From NCBI RefSeq assembly GCF_010731635.1, contig NZ_AP022583.1, forward strand, positions 2,976,001 to 3,040,000: a DNA stretch of 64,000 nt. Direction: 5' to 3'. The notes below the pieces were generated by a model. That model did not search any database and was not told the origin of the DNA. It saw only the letters and a program-made list of their open reading frames with translations. Below are positions 1-8,259 of this stretch, one piece after another. The DNA comes from Mycobacterium noviomagense (lineage in GTDB: Bacteria > Actinomycetota > Actinomycetes > Mycobacteriales > Mycobacteriaceae). The position numbers and the translations under genes are program-made. Positions within the stretch are counted from its first letter, which is position 1; every line of letters starts with the position of its first letter.

Positions 1-279
1 GATGATGGTGTCGGTGTTGGTGGCGGTCTCGTCGCCGGCCCGCAGCGTCGCCAGCTCCTGGCTGGAGAGTGGGTTGCCGTGCGCGTCGGTGCGGCTGTCC
101 ATGCCGACCAGCAAGATGTCGATCGCACCGTCGTCGCCGCCCTGGCCGAGCGAGGGGGCGAACATGTGGTAGATGCCGTCTTCGAACGATCGGACTTTGC
201 TCCATGCCACGCCGGTTCCGAGAACGACGGCGACGGCCGCCGCTGTCGCAACGGCGCGGACCACACGTTGCGCAGGCAT
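1..279 (-). CDS. LytR-CpsA-Psr (LCP) family protein, 5' part only
   Basis: This is the N-terminal 93 codons of a gene that runs off the left edge of the window. The ATG is at 277-279, and a GTG directly upstream is an alternative. Residues 8-22 are a hydrophobic membrane anchor. Then comes the LCP domain start, with DILLVGMDSRTD and a following acidic ATNTDT segment that in this family binds the pyrophosphate-metal of polyprenyl-linked substrates. LCP enzymes ligate arabinogalactan to peptidoglycan. Its divergent position relative to rmlD is that of Rv3267 in Mtb. The family call rests on the motif; the ortholog call rests on synteny. Confidence 0.85.
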   Translation of the reverse strand, partial: MPAQRVVRAVATAAAVAVVLGTGVAWSKVRSFEDGIYHMFAPSLGQGGDDGAIDILLVGMDSRTDAHGNPLSSQELATLRAGDETATNTDTII

Positions 280-347
280 CACTTTAGACTACTTATGTCA
301 CAGCCGTCTTCGGGGGAGGCCGGGATCGGCGTGCCAGACTCGGGAGC

Positions 348-507
348 GTGCGCGCCGGCGACGATGCAGAGCGCAGCGATGAGGAGGAGCGGCGCAGATG
401 ATCCCCGCCGGCGACGATGCAGAGCGCAGCGATGAGGAGGAGCGGCGCAGATGATCCCCGCCGGCGACGATGCAGAGCGCAGCGATGAGGAGGAGCGGCG
501 CAATTGA
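348..507 (+). other. Chain of overlapping leader mini-ORFs through the MIRU array
   Basis: Three short frames follow one another. A GTG at 348 gives a 17-codon peptide ending in TGA 399-401. An ATG at 398 gives MIPAGDDAERSDEEERRR, ending in TGA 452-454. An ATG at 451 gives an almost identical peptide, ending in TGA 505-507. Each stop overlaps the next start as ATGA, and the last overlaps the TTG start of rmlD as TTGA. The 53-bp period (3n-1) makes this automatic. Translational coupling is an inference. Confidence 0.65.
354..503 (+). repeat. MIRU-type tandem repeat, 3 copies of 53 bp
   Basis: Units start at 354, 407 and 460. Two are complete and identical; the third diverges in its last bases, where it meets the rmlD start. 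Each contains CGACGATGCAGAGCG followed by the Shine-Dalgarno-like GATGAGGAGGAG. Unit length and sequence are those of the mycobacterial interspersed repetitive units (MIRU). Confidence 0.9.
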
Positions 508-1364
508 CTGCAGCCAGGATTGTGATCCCCGGGGCCGGTGGGCAGGTAGGCAGCTATTTGGCGGCCGAGGCCACCCGCCAAGGACGTGACGTGTTGGCGC
601 TGACGTCGTCGCAGTGGGACATCACCGACCCCGATGCCGCGGAGCGGTTCGTCGAGCGCGGCGACGTGGTGGTCAACTGCGCGGCCTACACCAACGTCGA
701 CGGGGCGGAAAGCGACCAGGCGACCGCGCACGCCGTCAACGTGACAGGCCCGGAATACATCGCGCGGGCGTGTGCACGTGTCGGCGCGGACATGATCCAC
801 ATCTCGACCGACTACGTGTTCAGCGGCGACTTCGGCGGCTCCGCGCCGCGCCCGTATGAGCCCGATGACGAAACCGGCCCGCTCAGTGTGTATGGGCTGA
901 CCAAACTGGCCGGCGAACTCGCCGTGCGGGCGGCGCTGGCGCAGGCCACCGTCGTGCGCACCGCCTGGGTCTACACCGGCGGGACTGGTAAAGATTTCGT
1001 GGCCGCCATGCGCCGGCTGGCCGCGGGCGACGGCAGCGTGGAGGTAGTCGACGACCAGACCGGGTCGCCTACCTATGTCCCCGACCTGTGCGCGGCATTG
1101 CTGGAGGTGGCCGACGGGCGGGCAGACTCGCCGGTATTGCACGTCGCCAACGAAGGCGCGGTCACACGCTACGAGCTCGCTCGCGCGATTTTCGACGAGC
1201 TCGGCGCCGATCCGAATCGGGTCCGGCCGGTCAAAAGCGACCACATGCCGCGCCCGGCGCGCCGGCCGCCGTACTCCGCGCTATCCAACCGGTTCTCGGT
1301 ACAAGCGGGGCTGTCACCGCTGCGGGGATGGCGCGACGCGCTGGCCGCGGCATTGAGCGCATAG
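504..1364 (+). CDS. rmlD: dTDP-4-dehydrorhamnose reductase RmlD
   Basis: This is the last step of dTDP-L-rhamnose synthesis, reducing dTDP-4-keto-L-rhamnose with NAD(P)H. The sugar is needed for the rhamnose linker of arabinogalactan. The protein has 286 aa, normal for the family. The Rossmann motif GAGGQVG is at residues 10-16, STDYVF at 101-106, and the catalytic YxxxK is Tyr130/Lys134. The start is TTG 504, chosen because upstream sequence is MIRU repeat and GGAGGAG lies 9-15 bases before it, inside the repeat. The wbbL gene follows after a long repeat array; in Mtb the two are close (Rv3266c, Rv3265c). Confidence 0.95.
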   Translation: MTAARIVIPGAGGQVGSYLAAEATRQGRDVLALTSSQWDITDPDAAERFVERGDVVVNCAAYTNVDGAESDQATAHAVNVTGPEYIARACARVGADMIHISTDYVFSGDFGGSAPRPYEPDDETGPLSVYGLTKLAGELAVRAALAQATVVRTAWVYTGGTGKDFVAAMRRLAAGDGSVEVVDDQTGSPTYVPDLCAALLEVADGRADSPVLHVANEGAVTRYELARAIFDELGADPNRVRPVKSDHMPRPARRPPYSALSNRFSVQAGLSPLRGWRDALAAALSA

Positions 1365-1980
1365 GCCGACGGTCGGCGACCCGCTGCGCCCGGCTCCGCC
1401 GCGCTTGCGATCGCCTCCAGGCCGACGGTCGGCGACCCGCTGCGCCCGGCTCCGCCGCGCTTGCGATCGCCTCCAGGCCGACGGTCGGCGACCCGCTGCG
1501 CCCGGCTCCGCCGCGCTTGCGATCGCCTCCAGGCCGACGGTCGGCGACCCGCTGCGCCCGGCTCCGCCGCGCTTGCGATCGCCTCCAGGCCGACGGTCGG
1601 CGACCCGCTGCGCCCGGCTCCGCCGCGCTTGCGATCGCCTCCAGGCCGACGGTCGGCGACCCGCTGCGCCCGGCTCCGCCGCGCTTGCGATCGCCTCCAG
1701 GCCGACGGTCGGCGACCCGCTGCGCCCGGCTCCGCCGCGCTTGCGATCGCCTCCAGGCCGACGGTCGGCGACCCGCTGCGCCCGGCTCCGCCGCGCTTGC
1801 GATCGCCTCCAGGCCGACGGTCGGCGACCCGCTGCGCCCGGCTCCGCCGCGCTTGCGATCGCCTCCAGGCCGACGGTCGGCGACCCGCTGCGCCCGGCTC
1901 CGCCGCGCTTGCGATCGCCTCCAGGCCGACGGTCGGCGACCCGCTGCGCCCGGCTCCGCCGCGCTTGCGATCGCCTCCAG
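1365..1980 (+). repeat. 56-bp perfect tandem repeat, 11 copies
   Basis: Eleven identical 56-bp units fill 616 bp from the base after the rmlD stop to 18 bases before the wbbL start. The core reads GGCGACCCGCTGCGCCCGG followed by CTCCGCCGCGCTTGCGATCG. No unit contains a stop in any + frame and 56 is not a multiple of 3, so all three frames stay open and generate false long ORFs. There are no spacers, so this is not CRISPR. It resembles mycobacterial VNTR loci in unit length. Related copies lie at 35336 and 58027. Confidence 0.97.
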
Positions 1981-1998
1981 ACCGTTACCCTCTACCCC

Positions 1999-2880
1999 GT
2001 GAGTGACGTGCTGCCGGTCGTGACGGTGACCTATTCCCCGGGCCCGCACCTGGAGCGTTTCCTGGCCTCGCTGTCGCTGGCCACCGACCGGTCGGTGAGC
2101 GTCCTGATGGCCGACAACGGCTCCACCGATGGCGCACCGCAAGCCGCCGTCGAGCGTTATCCCAACGTGCGGCTGTTCGACACCGGCGGCAACCTCGGCT
2201 ACGGGACCGCGGTGAACCGTGCCATCGCCCGGCTCAGCGACGCCGATGAGTGGGTGGTGGTGGCCAACCCGGACGTGCAGTGGGGTCCCGGCAGCATCGA
2301 CGCGTTGTTGGAGGCGGCTGCGCGCTGGCCCCGCGCAGCGACGCTGGGCCCGCTGATCCGGGATCCCGACGGCGGCGTGTACCCGTCGGCGCGTCACCTG
2401 CCCAGCCTGGTCCGCGGCGGCATGCACGCCGTCGTCGGCCCGATCTGGCGCAACAATCCATGGTCGACGGCCTACCGCCAGGAGCGGCTCGAGCCCACCG
2501 AGCGGCCGGTGGGCTGGTTGTCGGGGTCCTGCCTGCTGGTGCGCCGCGCGGCGTTCGAGCAGGTCGGCGGCTTCGACGAGCGCTACTTCATGTACTTCGA
2601 GGACGTCGACCTGGGCGACCGGCTGCAGAAGGCCGGCTGGCAAAACGTCTACGTGCCCTCAGCCGAGGTCCTGCATCACAAGGGCCACGTCACAGGCAGC
2701 GATCCGGCCAGCAGCTTGGCGGCCCATCACCGAAGCACCTATATATTCCTTGCCGATCGGCATCCGGGTTGGTGGCGGGCTCCGCTGCGGTGGCTGATGC
2801 GGGCCGGATTGGTGGCCCGCGAACGTCTGATGGTGCGCAGCTCGCGACGCAGAGTTGCAGAAGGGCGGCGGGCACGGTGA
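1999..2880 (+). CDS. wbbL: Rhamnosyltransferase WbbL, GT2 family
   Basis: It transfers L-rhamnose from dTDP-rhamnose to decaprenyl-diphospho-GlcNAc, forming the linker between peptidoglycan and arabinogalactan at the inner membrane face; it is essential in mycobacteria. The 293 aa show the GT2 pattern: VTVTYSPG near the N-terminus, DNGSTDG at 39-45, the metal-binding region NPD at 90-92, and YFMYFEDVDLGDRLQKAGW later. The GTG start at 1999 is the first plausible start after the repeat array; in-frame starts inside the repeats are artefacts of its lack of stops. The stop overlaps the next gene as GTGA. Confidence 0.93.
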   Translation: MSDVLPVVTVTYSPGPHLERFLASLSLATDRSVSVLMADNGSTDGAPQAAVERYPNVRLFDTGGNLGYGTAVNRAIARLSDADEWVVVANPDVQWGPGSIDALLEAAARWPRAATLGPLIRDPDGGVYPSARHLPSLVRGGMHAVVGPIWRNNPWSTAYRQERLEPTERPVGWLSGSCLLVRRAAFEQVGGFDERYFMYFEDVDLGDRLQKAGWQNVYVPSAEVLHHKGHVTGSDPASSLAAHHRSTYIFLADRHPGWWRAPLRWLMRAGLVARERLMVRSSRRRVAEGRRAR

Positions 2881-3944
2881 CACAAGTCGATGCAGTGGTC
2901 CTGGTCGGCGGCAAGGGCACTCGGCTGCGTCCGTTGACGCTGTCGGCACCCAAACCGATGCTGCCGATCGCCGGGGTGCCGTTGTTGACTCACCTGCTGT
3001 CGCGGATCGCGGCGGCGGGCATCGAGCACGTCATCTTGGGCACCTCATATCAGCCGGCGGTGTTCGAGGCGGAATTCGGCGACGGGTCCAAGCTGGGCCT
3101 GCAAATCGAGTACGTGCCGGAGGAACGCGCGTTGGGCACGGGCGGGGCCATCGCGAACGTCGCCTCGCGGCTGCGGCACGACACCGTGATGGTGTTCAAC
3201 GGCGATGTGCTCTCTGGCGCCGAATTGCACCAACTGCTCGAGTATCACCGCGCCAATCAAGCCGAGGTAACCCTGCATTTGGTGCGGGTGTCCGATCCGC
3301 GGGCATTCGGTTGTGTGCCGACCGAAAACGGCATCGTGACAGCATTTTTGGAAAAGACGCAGGATCCGCCGACCGACCAGATCAACGCGGGCTGCTACGT
3401 GTTCTCGCGGGAGATCATCGACCGGATTCCGCGCGGCCGTGAGGTCTCGGTCGAACGTGAGGTGTTTCCGGCGCTGCTCTCCGACGGAGTCAAAATCTGC
3501 GGCTACGTCGACGCCAGCTACTGGCGTGACATGGGCACGCCGGAAGACTTCGTGCGCGGCTCAGCGGACCTCGTGCGCGGCATCGCGCCGTCGCCTGCCC
3601 TGCACGGGCACCGCGGCGAGTCGTTGGTGCACGACGGCGCCGCGGTGTCGCCGGGAGCGGTGTTGATCGGCGGCACGGTCGTCGGGCGGGGGGCCGAGAT
3701 CGGCCCCGGTGCGCGGTTGGACGGCGCGGTGATTTTCGACGGGGTGCGGGTCGAGGCGGGCAGCGTGATCGAGCGGTCGATCGTCGGTTTCGGCGCCCGC
3801 ATCGGTCCGCGCGCGTTGATCCGCGACGGGGTGATCGGGGACGGCGCCGACATCGGCGCGCGCTGTGAGCTGCTGCGCGGCGCGCGGGTGTGGCCCGGGG
3901 TATTCATCCCCGACGGCGGGATCCGCTACTCGAGCGACGTCTAG
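2877..3944 (+). CDS. Mannose-1-phosphate guanylyltransferase / sugar-1-P nucleotidyltransferase
   Basis: The 355-aa protein has the nucleotidyltransferase signature VGGKGTRLRP at 10-19 followed by PKPM, FNGDV for metal binding, and a C-terminal left-handed beta-helix with many hexapeptide-like GAxIG turns (about residues 250-350). It matches Rv3264c, annotated as rmlA2 or manB and known as a GDP-mannose pyrophosphorylase. GDP-mannose feeds mannolipid and lipoarabinomannan synthesis, which fits the phosphomannomutase and manA genes downstream. Start GTG 2877 overlaps the wbbL stop, indicating one transcript. Confidence 0.88.
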   Translation: MTQVDAVVLVGGKGTRLRPLTLSAPKPMLPIAGVPLLTHLLSRIAAAGIEHVILGTSYQPAVFEAEFGDGSKLGLQIEYVPEERALGTGGAIANVASRLRHDTVMVFNGDVLSGAELHQLLEYHRANQAEVTLHLVRVSDPRAFGCVPTENGIVTAFLEKTQDPPTDQINAGCYVFSREIIDRIPRGREVSVEREVFPALLSDGVKICGYVDASYWRDMGTPEDFVRGSADLVRGIAPSPALHGHRGESLVHDGAAVSPGAVLIGGTVVGRGAEIGPGARLDGAVIFDGVRVEAGSVIERSIVGFGARIGPRALIRDGVIGDGADIGARCELLRGARVWPGVFIPDGGIRYSSDV

Positions 3945-3961
3945 GCTTTTCGCCGCCGAAC

Positions 3962-4008
3962 GGCCAGTTATGACACGCCGCAACGTGTTTCGCGTGTCAT
4001 AACTGGCC
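3962..4008. terminator. Perfect 17-bp inverted repeat between convergent genes
   Basis: GGCCAGTTATGACACGC (3962-3978) and its exact complement (3992-4008) flank a 13-base loop. It follows the guanylyltransferase stop by 17 bases and its right arm covers the last codons of the convergent NUDIX gene. There is no U-tract, as is common for mycobacterial terminators. It may serve both strands or be a dispersed palindromic element. Confidence 0.6.
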
Positions 4009-4539
4009 ACTGGACGCCCGGCCGACCAAGTGCGCCAGCGCATAGTCGGCGTTTTCGGGTAGGGCATCGGCAGGCCACCACCGCAGGTCCAGCGACTCGT
4101 CGCTGATCGCGATCGGCGCGCCCACGGGCGCGTGGGCGACGAATTGCAGGTCGAGGTGACGGGTCGGCACACCCAGCGAGCAGGTGACCGGATGGACGTG
4201 GACGGCCACCAGCTCGGGGTTGATGCTCAAGCCGTCGATACCCGATTCTTCGGTGGCTTCCCGCAGCGCTGCGGCGACGATGTCGTCGTCGCTGTCGTCG
4301 CAGTGTCCGCCCAGCTGCACCCAGCGGCCCAGCCGTGGATGCAGGGTGAGCAGCACCTGGCCACCGGCGTCGTCGAGCACCAGCGTGGACGCGGTGACGT
4401 GACCGGGAACGCAGTCGCGGCGGCAGGCATCGTCGCGCGCATGCACGAAGGCCAGAACCGCATGGCGCAGCGACTCCTGGCCCGGGTCAGGGGCTTGCCA
4501 ACGCGTCAGGAGTGCGATCGCGGAATCGCGGACGCTCAC
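3997..4539 (-). CDS. NUDIX hydrolase
   Basis: The 180-aa protein has a NUDIX box around residues 76-100, [19 protein letters not shown] then TEESG, with the REATEES core carrying the metal-binding Glu residues. The first Glu of the box is replaced by Asp. Such enzymes cleave nucleoside-diphosphate-linked compounds; the substrate cannot be told. The GTG start overlaps the fbiB stop as GTGA, so it is the third gene of an fbiA-fbiB operon. In Mtb the corresponding place holds Rv3263 (mamA, an adenine methyltransferase), which is absent here. Confidence 0.85.
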   Translation of the reverse strand: MSVRDSAIALLTRWQAPDPGQESLRHAVLAFVHARDDACRRDCVPGHVTASTLVLDDAGGQVLLTLHPRLGRWVQLGGHCDDSDDDIVAAALREATEESGIDGLSINPELVAVHVHPVTCSLGVPTRHLDLQFVAHAPVGAPIAISDESLDLRWWPADALPENADYALAHLVGRASSGQL

Positions 4540-5888
4540 TTGCGCACCAGCAACCCGTCCAGCGGCGCCGGAGGCCGGGGCTGTAGCGGCTCCAGGGGGT
4601 AGCCGATCGCGATGGCGCCCAACGGTTCCCAGTCGCCCGGCAGCTCCAGCTCCTGGCGGACGATGTCGGCGGCGAAGATCGTGGAGCCGATCCAGCAGCT
4701 ACCCACGCCGCGCACCGCCAGCGCGACCAGCAGCGCCTGCACGGCCGCGCCCACCGCGACGGTGAACATGGTGTGCTCGGCCGCGGTGCGAGCGGCGTCG
4801 GGGTAGCTGTGCGCGCCGTCGGGAACCAGCATCGGGATGACGACCTCGGGTGCGTCGTAGAGGATTTGGCCGCGTGCCACGCGCCGCTCGACGGCGTCGG
4901 GGGGCTTGCGGTCACCGAGCAGGTCGGCCCGCCACTTGTCGCGCATCCGATCAAGCAGCCGGGTGCGACGGGCCGGATCCTGTAGCCAGACGAACCGCAC
5001 TGGACGGGTGTGGTGGGGCGCCGGTGCGGTCAGCGCTTCGGCGACGGCGGCCTCGATCAACTGCTGCGGCACCGGTTGCTGACTGAACTGCCGCACCGAG
5101 CGGCGCAATAGCTGGGCCTGCTGGCGGCCGAGCTCGAGAGCTTCGGCGGTGCCCAGCCAGAAGAGGTCTTCTGTGCCCGCGCGGATCAGCCGCCGCGCCG
5201 TGGAGCCGTCATCGGTTATCGCCAGCCCGCGCACCACGGCCACCGGTATCGCGGTGAGCTTGCCCTTGACCAGATCGGCGGCGGCAGCGACTTCGTCGGC
5301 GACCGCAACTTCTGTAACTACCAATTCGTTACCGTGCGGGTCGACGGCTCCGGCGTAACTGTGCAGCACGGGCAGACCGACGGCGCCGACGGCGGCATCG
5401 ATCTGGCCGTTTCGCCACGCGCGGCCCATGGTGTCGGTGATCACCACCGCGACCGTGACGCCGAGCCGCTCGTGCAGTCCGGCGCGTAAGGCCGCGGCAC
5501 TGGCGTCGGGATCGACGGGCAGCAGAGCCAGCTCGGCCGCAGCGACATTCGAGCCGTCCACTCCGGCCGCGGCTTGCACCAGCCCGAGCCGGTTCTCGGT
5601 GATCAGGGTGCGACCCTTGCGAGCCAGCACGCGAACTGCTTCGTCGTCGATCAGCTTGCGGCGCAGTTCATCCCGCGCCTCGACATCCTCCGGGGCCGCT
5701 ACAATGCGGCCTTCGCATTTGGACACCACCTTGCTGGTGACGACCACCACGTCGCCGTCGCACAGCCAGGGCGCGGCCTCGGCGATCGCGGCGGCTAGGT
5801 CGTCCCCGGGGCGGAATTCGGGAAGCCCGGTGACAGGCATGATCTCGACTGTCGACGCGGCGCCGTGATCCGCCGTCGTGTCGCTCAT
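4536..5888 (-). CDS. fbiB: Coenzyme F420:L-glutamate ligase FbiB
   Basis: FbiB adds glutamates to F420-0 to make F420-n; its C-terminal FMN-dependent nitroreductase-like domain reduces dehydro-F420-0. The 450 aa (about 448 in Mtb) comprise an N-terminal CofE-like ligase, residues 15-245, with [17 protein letters not shown] and [13 protein letters not shown], and a nitroreductase-fold domain from about 255 with RRSVRQF. The start ATG 5886-5888 overlaps the fbiA stop as ATGA. Only fbiA and fbiB are here; fbiC and fbiD are elsewhere, as in other mycobacteria. Confidence 0.96.
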   Translation of the reverse strand: MSDTTADHGAASTVEIMPVTGLPEFRPGDDLAAAIAEAAPWLCDGDVVVVTSKVVSKCEGRIVAAPEDVEARDELRRKLIDDEAVRVLARKGRTLITENRLGLVQAAAGVDGSNVAAAELALLPVDPDASAAALRAGLHERLGVTVAVVITDTMGRAWRNGQIDAAVGAVGLPVLHSYAGAVDPHGNELVVTEVAVADEVAAAADLVKGKLTAIPVAVVRGLAITDDGSTARRLIRAGTEDLFWLGTAEALELGRQQAQLLRRSVRQFSQQPVPQQLIEAAVAEALTAPAPHHTRPVRFVWLQDPARRTRLLDRMRDKWRADLLGDRKPPDAVERRVARGQILYDAPEVVIPMLVPDGAHSYPDAARTAAEHTMFTVAVGAAVQALLVALAVRGVGSCWIGSTIFAADIVRQELELPGDWEPLGAIAIGYPLEPLQPRPPAPLDGLLVRK

Positions 5889-6877
5889 ACTGACACGCCT
5901 GCGAGTTCCAGCCCGGCCCTCACCATGTCGGCTGTTGCTTTGGGGTCGGTCATCAGCAGCGGTGTGGGTCGCACCGCGACGCCGTCGATTTCGGCGTGGT
6001 CACCCTCGTGGACCAGCCAGTAGTCCAGGATTCCGGTCGCGCGGCGTGCCCCGTAGTGTTGGCCCACGGCCTCTGCCGTGCATTTGACCCCGATCACGGA
6101 GAGGCATTCGTAAGCCATGCCCCGCAATGGTTTTCCGTCGATGATCGGCGAGTAGCCGACCACCGGAGCGGTCGTGGAGCGCAGTGCTGCCCAGATGCCG
6201 GGAATGGCGAGGACAGCACCGATGCTCACCACCGGGTTTGATGGGGCCAGCATGATCACGTCGGCGTCGGCAATCGCGTCCACGACTTCTGTTGCAGCGC
6301 TGGCGTTTTCGGCACCGATGAAGGCGAAGCTGTGGGTGGGCACCTGGGCGCGGTGGCGCACCCACCACTCTTGGAAGTGGATGGCCCGCTGGGCGTTGTC
6401 GCCGGGGTCCGTGATGACGACGTGGGTTTCGCAGCGGTCGTCGCTGACGGGAAGCAGGCGCGCGCCGGGTTGCCAGCGGTCGCACAGCGCCGCTGTCACC
6501 TGAGACAACGGATAGCCGGCTCGCAGCATCTGGGTGCGCACCAAGTGGGTGCCCAGGTCGCGGTCGCCGAGCTGGAACCAGTCGGGCTGCAGACCGTAGT
6601 GCGCCAGTTCCTCTTTGGCGTGCCAGGTTTCGTCGCGACGACCCCAGCCGCGCTGCGGGTCGACGCCGCCGCCCAGCGTGTACATGCAGGTGTCGAGGTC
6701 CGGGCACACGCGCACCCCGTGGATCCACGCGTCGTCGCCGATGTTGACTACGGCGGTGAGCTCATGCTCGGCGGTCGGGCGGTCACTCGGAGCGAACTGG
6801 CCGAGGCCAAGCAAGTGCTGCACACCAAGCAGGAAGCGGGCGCCGCCCACTCCGCCGACCAGAACCGTCACCTTCAC
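5885..6877 (-). CDS. fbiA: 2-phospho-L-lactate / PEP transferase FbiA
   Basis: FbiA transfers the phosphoenolpyruvyl (or phospholactyl) group from its guanosine-diphosphate donor to Fo in F420 biosynthesis. The 330 aa begin with [17 protein letters not shown], the family's N-terminal nucleotide-binding segment, and continue with [19 protein letters not shown] and [14 protein letters not shown] 6875-6877 is chosen because it places this motif at the N-terminus as in Mtb FbiA (331 aa); earlier in-frame starts add 55 low-complexity residues. It is divergent from whiB2 across about 390 bp. Confidence 0.95.
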   Translation of the reverse strand: MKVTVLVGGVGGARFLLGVQHLLGLGQFAPSDRPTAEHELTAVVNIGDDAWIHGVRVCPDLDTCMYTLGGGVDPQRGWGRRDETWHAKEELAHYGLQPDWFQLGDRDLGTHLVRTQMLRAGYPLSQVTAALCDRWQPGARLLPVSDDRCETHVVITDPGDNAQRAIHFQEWWVRHRAQVPTHSFAFIGAENASAATEVVDAIADADVIMLAPSNPVVSIGAVLAIPGIWAALRSTTAPVVGYSPIIDGKPLRGMAYECLSVIGVKCTAEAVGQHYGARRATGILDYWLVHEGDHAEIDGVAVRPTPLLMTDPKATADMVRAGLELAGVSV

Positions 6878-7046
6878 ATCGCACGACAGTACGCTCGGCG
6901 ACGATGCGGTTCGCGCGGCGGACCTAGCCGAAGCCGGAGTCGAGTTGGGGGCGGCGAGATGGTGTCCGCGGGTCGGCAAGGTTGCGGTTCTAGGGGAGCG
7001 GACGGGGCGACCCGCTCGACACGCCGCGGCCGCAATCGACACAATG

Positions 7047-7092
7047 GCGCTGAAATTTGATCACGACATGATATGGAATTTCGTTTCAGCGC
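7047..7092. promoter_or_regulatory. Inverted repeat in the fbiA-whiB2 divergent region
   Basis: GCGCTGAAA (7047-7055) and TTTCAGCGC (7084-7092) form a perfect 9-bp inverted repeat around an AT-rich centre containing TTTGATCACGACATGATATG. It lies in an otherwise empty stretch (6878-7265) between two divergent starts. A regulatory role for whiB2 or fbiA is inferred from position only. Confidence 0.4.
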
Positions 7093-7265
7093 TTGACCGC
7101 GGCAAGTAACCCGTGTGTAATCACATCAGTGTCATTTCCCGGTTGGCCGGCCGGTTGCGGTGTCGCAGACCGAGATTCGATCACTTGTTCGAAATAGAGT
7201 TGGCCGCACAACACATCACAAGAGTGGCGACATTCACCATCAACGAATCCGGTGAGGAGGCGGAC

Positions 7266-7625
7266 ATGTCCTATGAGCACCTTCGGGGCGTAGTGGGAGG
7301 GACACCGCACACCAATGCCGTGTCGGCGACGACGGGGGCAGCGTCACGGCCCCACTTGAGCTTGGTTTCCGATGCGGCCGAAGTATTTCCGCTGGAACCG
7401 GTGAGCCGCGACCAGTGGCAGGACCGCGCTTTGTGCGCGCAAACCGACCCCGAGGCGTTCTTCCCCGAAAAGGGCGGGTCCACTCGCGAGGCCAAGAAGA
7501 TCTGCCTGGGCTGCGAGGTGCGCACCGAGTGCCTGGAGTACGCGCTGGCGCACGACGAGCGCTTCGGCATCTGGGGCGGCCTCTCCGAGCGGGAACGCCG
7601 CCGCCTCAAGCGCGGCATAATCTAG
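7266..7625 (+). CDS. whiB2: WhiB2, Fe-S cluster regulator of cell division
   Basis: WhiB2 is the WhmD ortholog, a 4Fe-4S Wbl protein essential for septation. The 119 aa hold four cysteines in the Wbl order (RALCAQTDPEAFF, then ICLGC, then TECLEY), the GIWGGLSERER turn, and the basic tail RRRLKRGII. ATG 7266 is preceded by GGTGAGGAGG with good spacing. The C-terminal 80 residues match Mtb WhiB2 closely; the N-terminal 30 residues are a variable low-complexity extension. Synteny is with Rv3260c. Confidence 0.93.
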   Translation: MSYEHLRGVVGGTPHTNAVSATTGAASRPHLSLVSDAAEVFPLEPVSRDQWQDRALCAQTDPEAFFPEKGGSTREAKKICLGCEVRTECLEYALAHDERFGIWGGLSERERRRLKRGII

Positions 7626-7642
7626 CGGCTCCGGCTAGCCGC
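7625..7642. terminator. Short stem-loop after whiB2
   Basis: GCGGCT (7625-7630) pairs with AGCCGC (7637-7642) around a 6-base loop immediately after the whiB2 stop, before the convergent Rv3259-like gene. Further CTAGC palindromes follow. It is short and without a U-tract, so the terminator call is tentative. Confidence 0.3.
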
Positions 7643-7675
7643 GGGGGCTAGCGGCGGGGACGACCCGCTGCGCGA

Positions 7676-8194
7676 CTAGTCGTCGTCGATCGTGGGGTCG
7701 ATGACGGTCGGCTCGACGTCGAGATACGTCGCCACCTGAGCCACCAGAATCTCATGCAGCAATTCGCCAAGTTCGACGGTGTCTTTCGCGCGTCGCTCAA
7801 TCGGCTTGCGGAACAAGACAATTCGTGCCCTGGTGGCATTGCCGCGCACGTCGACGCCGGCCGGGATCAACCGGGCCAGCGGGATGGGCCCGTCGGCGAC
7901 GACCTCGGGCGGCCACTGCACGCTGTCGGGATCCTTCGGGCACATGCGTGGGATCTCGTCAACCGCCACGTCAAGCGCGGACACCCGCTCCTGCCAGCGG
8001 CGCTCGATGGGTTCGTAGGCCTCCAGCACCGCCATGTCGAATCGCTCGCCGCGGCTGCGCCAGCCCGGCACTGTCGGCGGTAGCAGCGGCCCGCGCATTT
8101 CGCGGCCCCGGCTTGTTGCCGACCTGCGTGCCGACCGACCGCCTCGCCGAGAGCCGGGGGATTCGCCCACGCGCCGATGGTAACGGTTGGACAT
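7676..8194 (-). CDS. Metallopeptidase-like (zincin_1 family) protein, degenerate active site
   Basis: The 172-aa protein is syntenic with Rv3259 (139 aa). The conserved part starts near MRGPLLPP (residue 33), so the true start may lie downstream of the ATG at 8192-8194. Proteins of this actinobacterial family carry a HExxH zinc motif in the last third. Here the corresponding segment reads LLHEILVAQVATYLDVEP, so the first His and Glu remain but the second His is replaced by Gln. Peptidase activity is therefore doubtful. It is convergent with whiB2 and divergent from the next gene. Confidence 0.7.
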   Translation of the reverse strand: MSNRYHRRVGESPGSRRGGRSARRSATSRGREMRGPLLPPTVPGWRSRGERFDMAVLEAYEPIERRWQERVSALDVAVDEIPRMCPKDPDSVQWPPEVVADGPIPLARLIPAGVDVRGNATRARIVLFRKPIERRAKDTVELGELLHEILVAQVATYLDVEPTVIDPTIDDD

Positions 8195-8259
8195 CGTGGA
8201 CCAGCCGAATGCGCGTGTCCGGCACTGTGGGGTCGTTTGCGCGCGATAGCCTCTCGACC

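Noticed and set aside
279..1244. Long minus-strand frame opposite rmlD
   Set aside because: It lies in the antisense of rmlD and the MIRU array and has no recognisable domains; a high-G+C shadow frame.
1365..1980. CRISPR array
   Set aside because: Units are directly adjacent and identical along their full length with no variable spacers, and no cas genes are present.
1405..2643. Long open frames on both strands through the 56-bp repeats (arginine-rich repeat proteins)
   Set aside because: The unit has no stop in any frame and a length not divisible by 3, so open frames are automatic. The translations are repetitive and show no ribosome binding site; only wbbL from 1999 is real.
7825..8259. 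Upstream extension of the DUF3499 gene
   Set aside because: It is antisense to the Rv3259-like gene and has no family match; GTG 8260 starts the conserved part.
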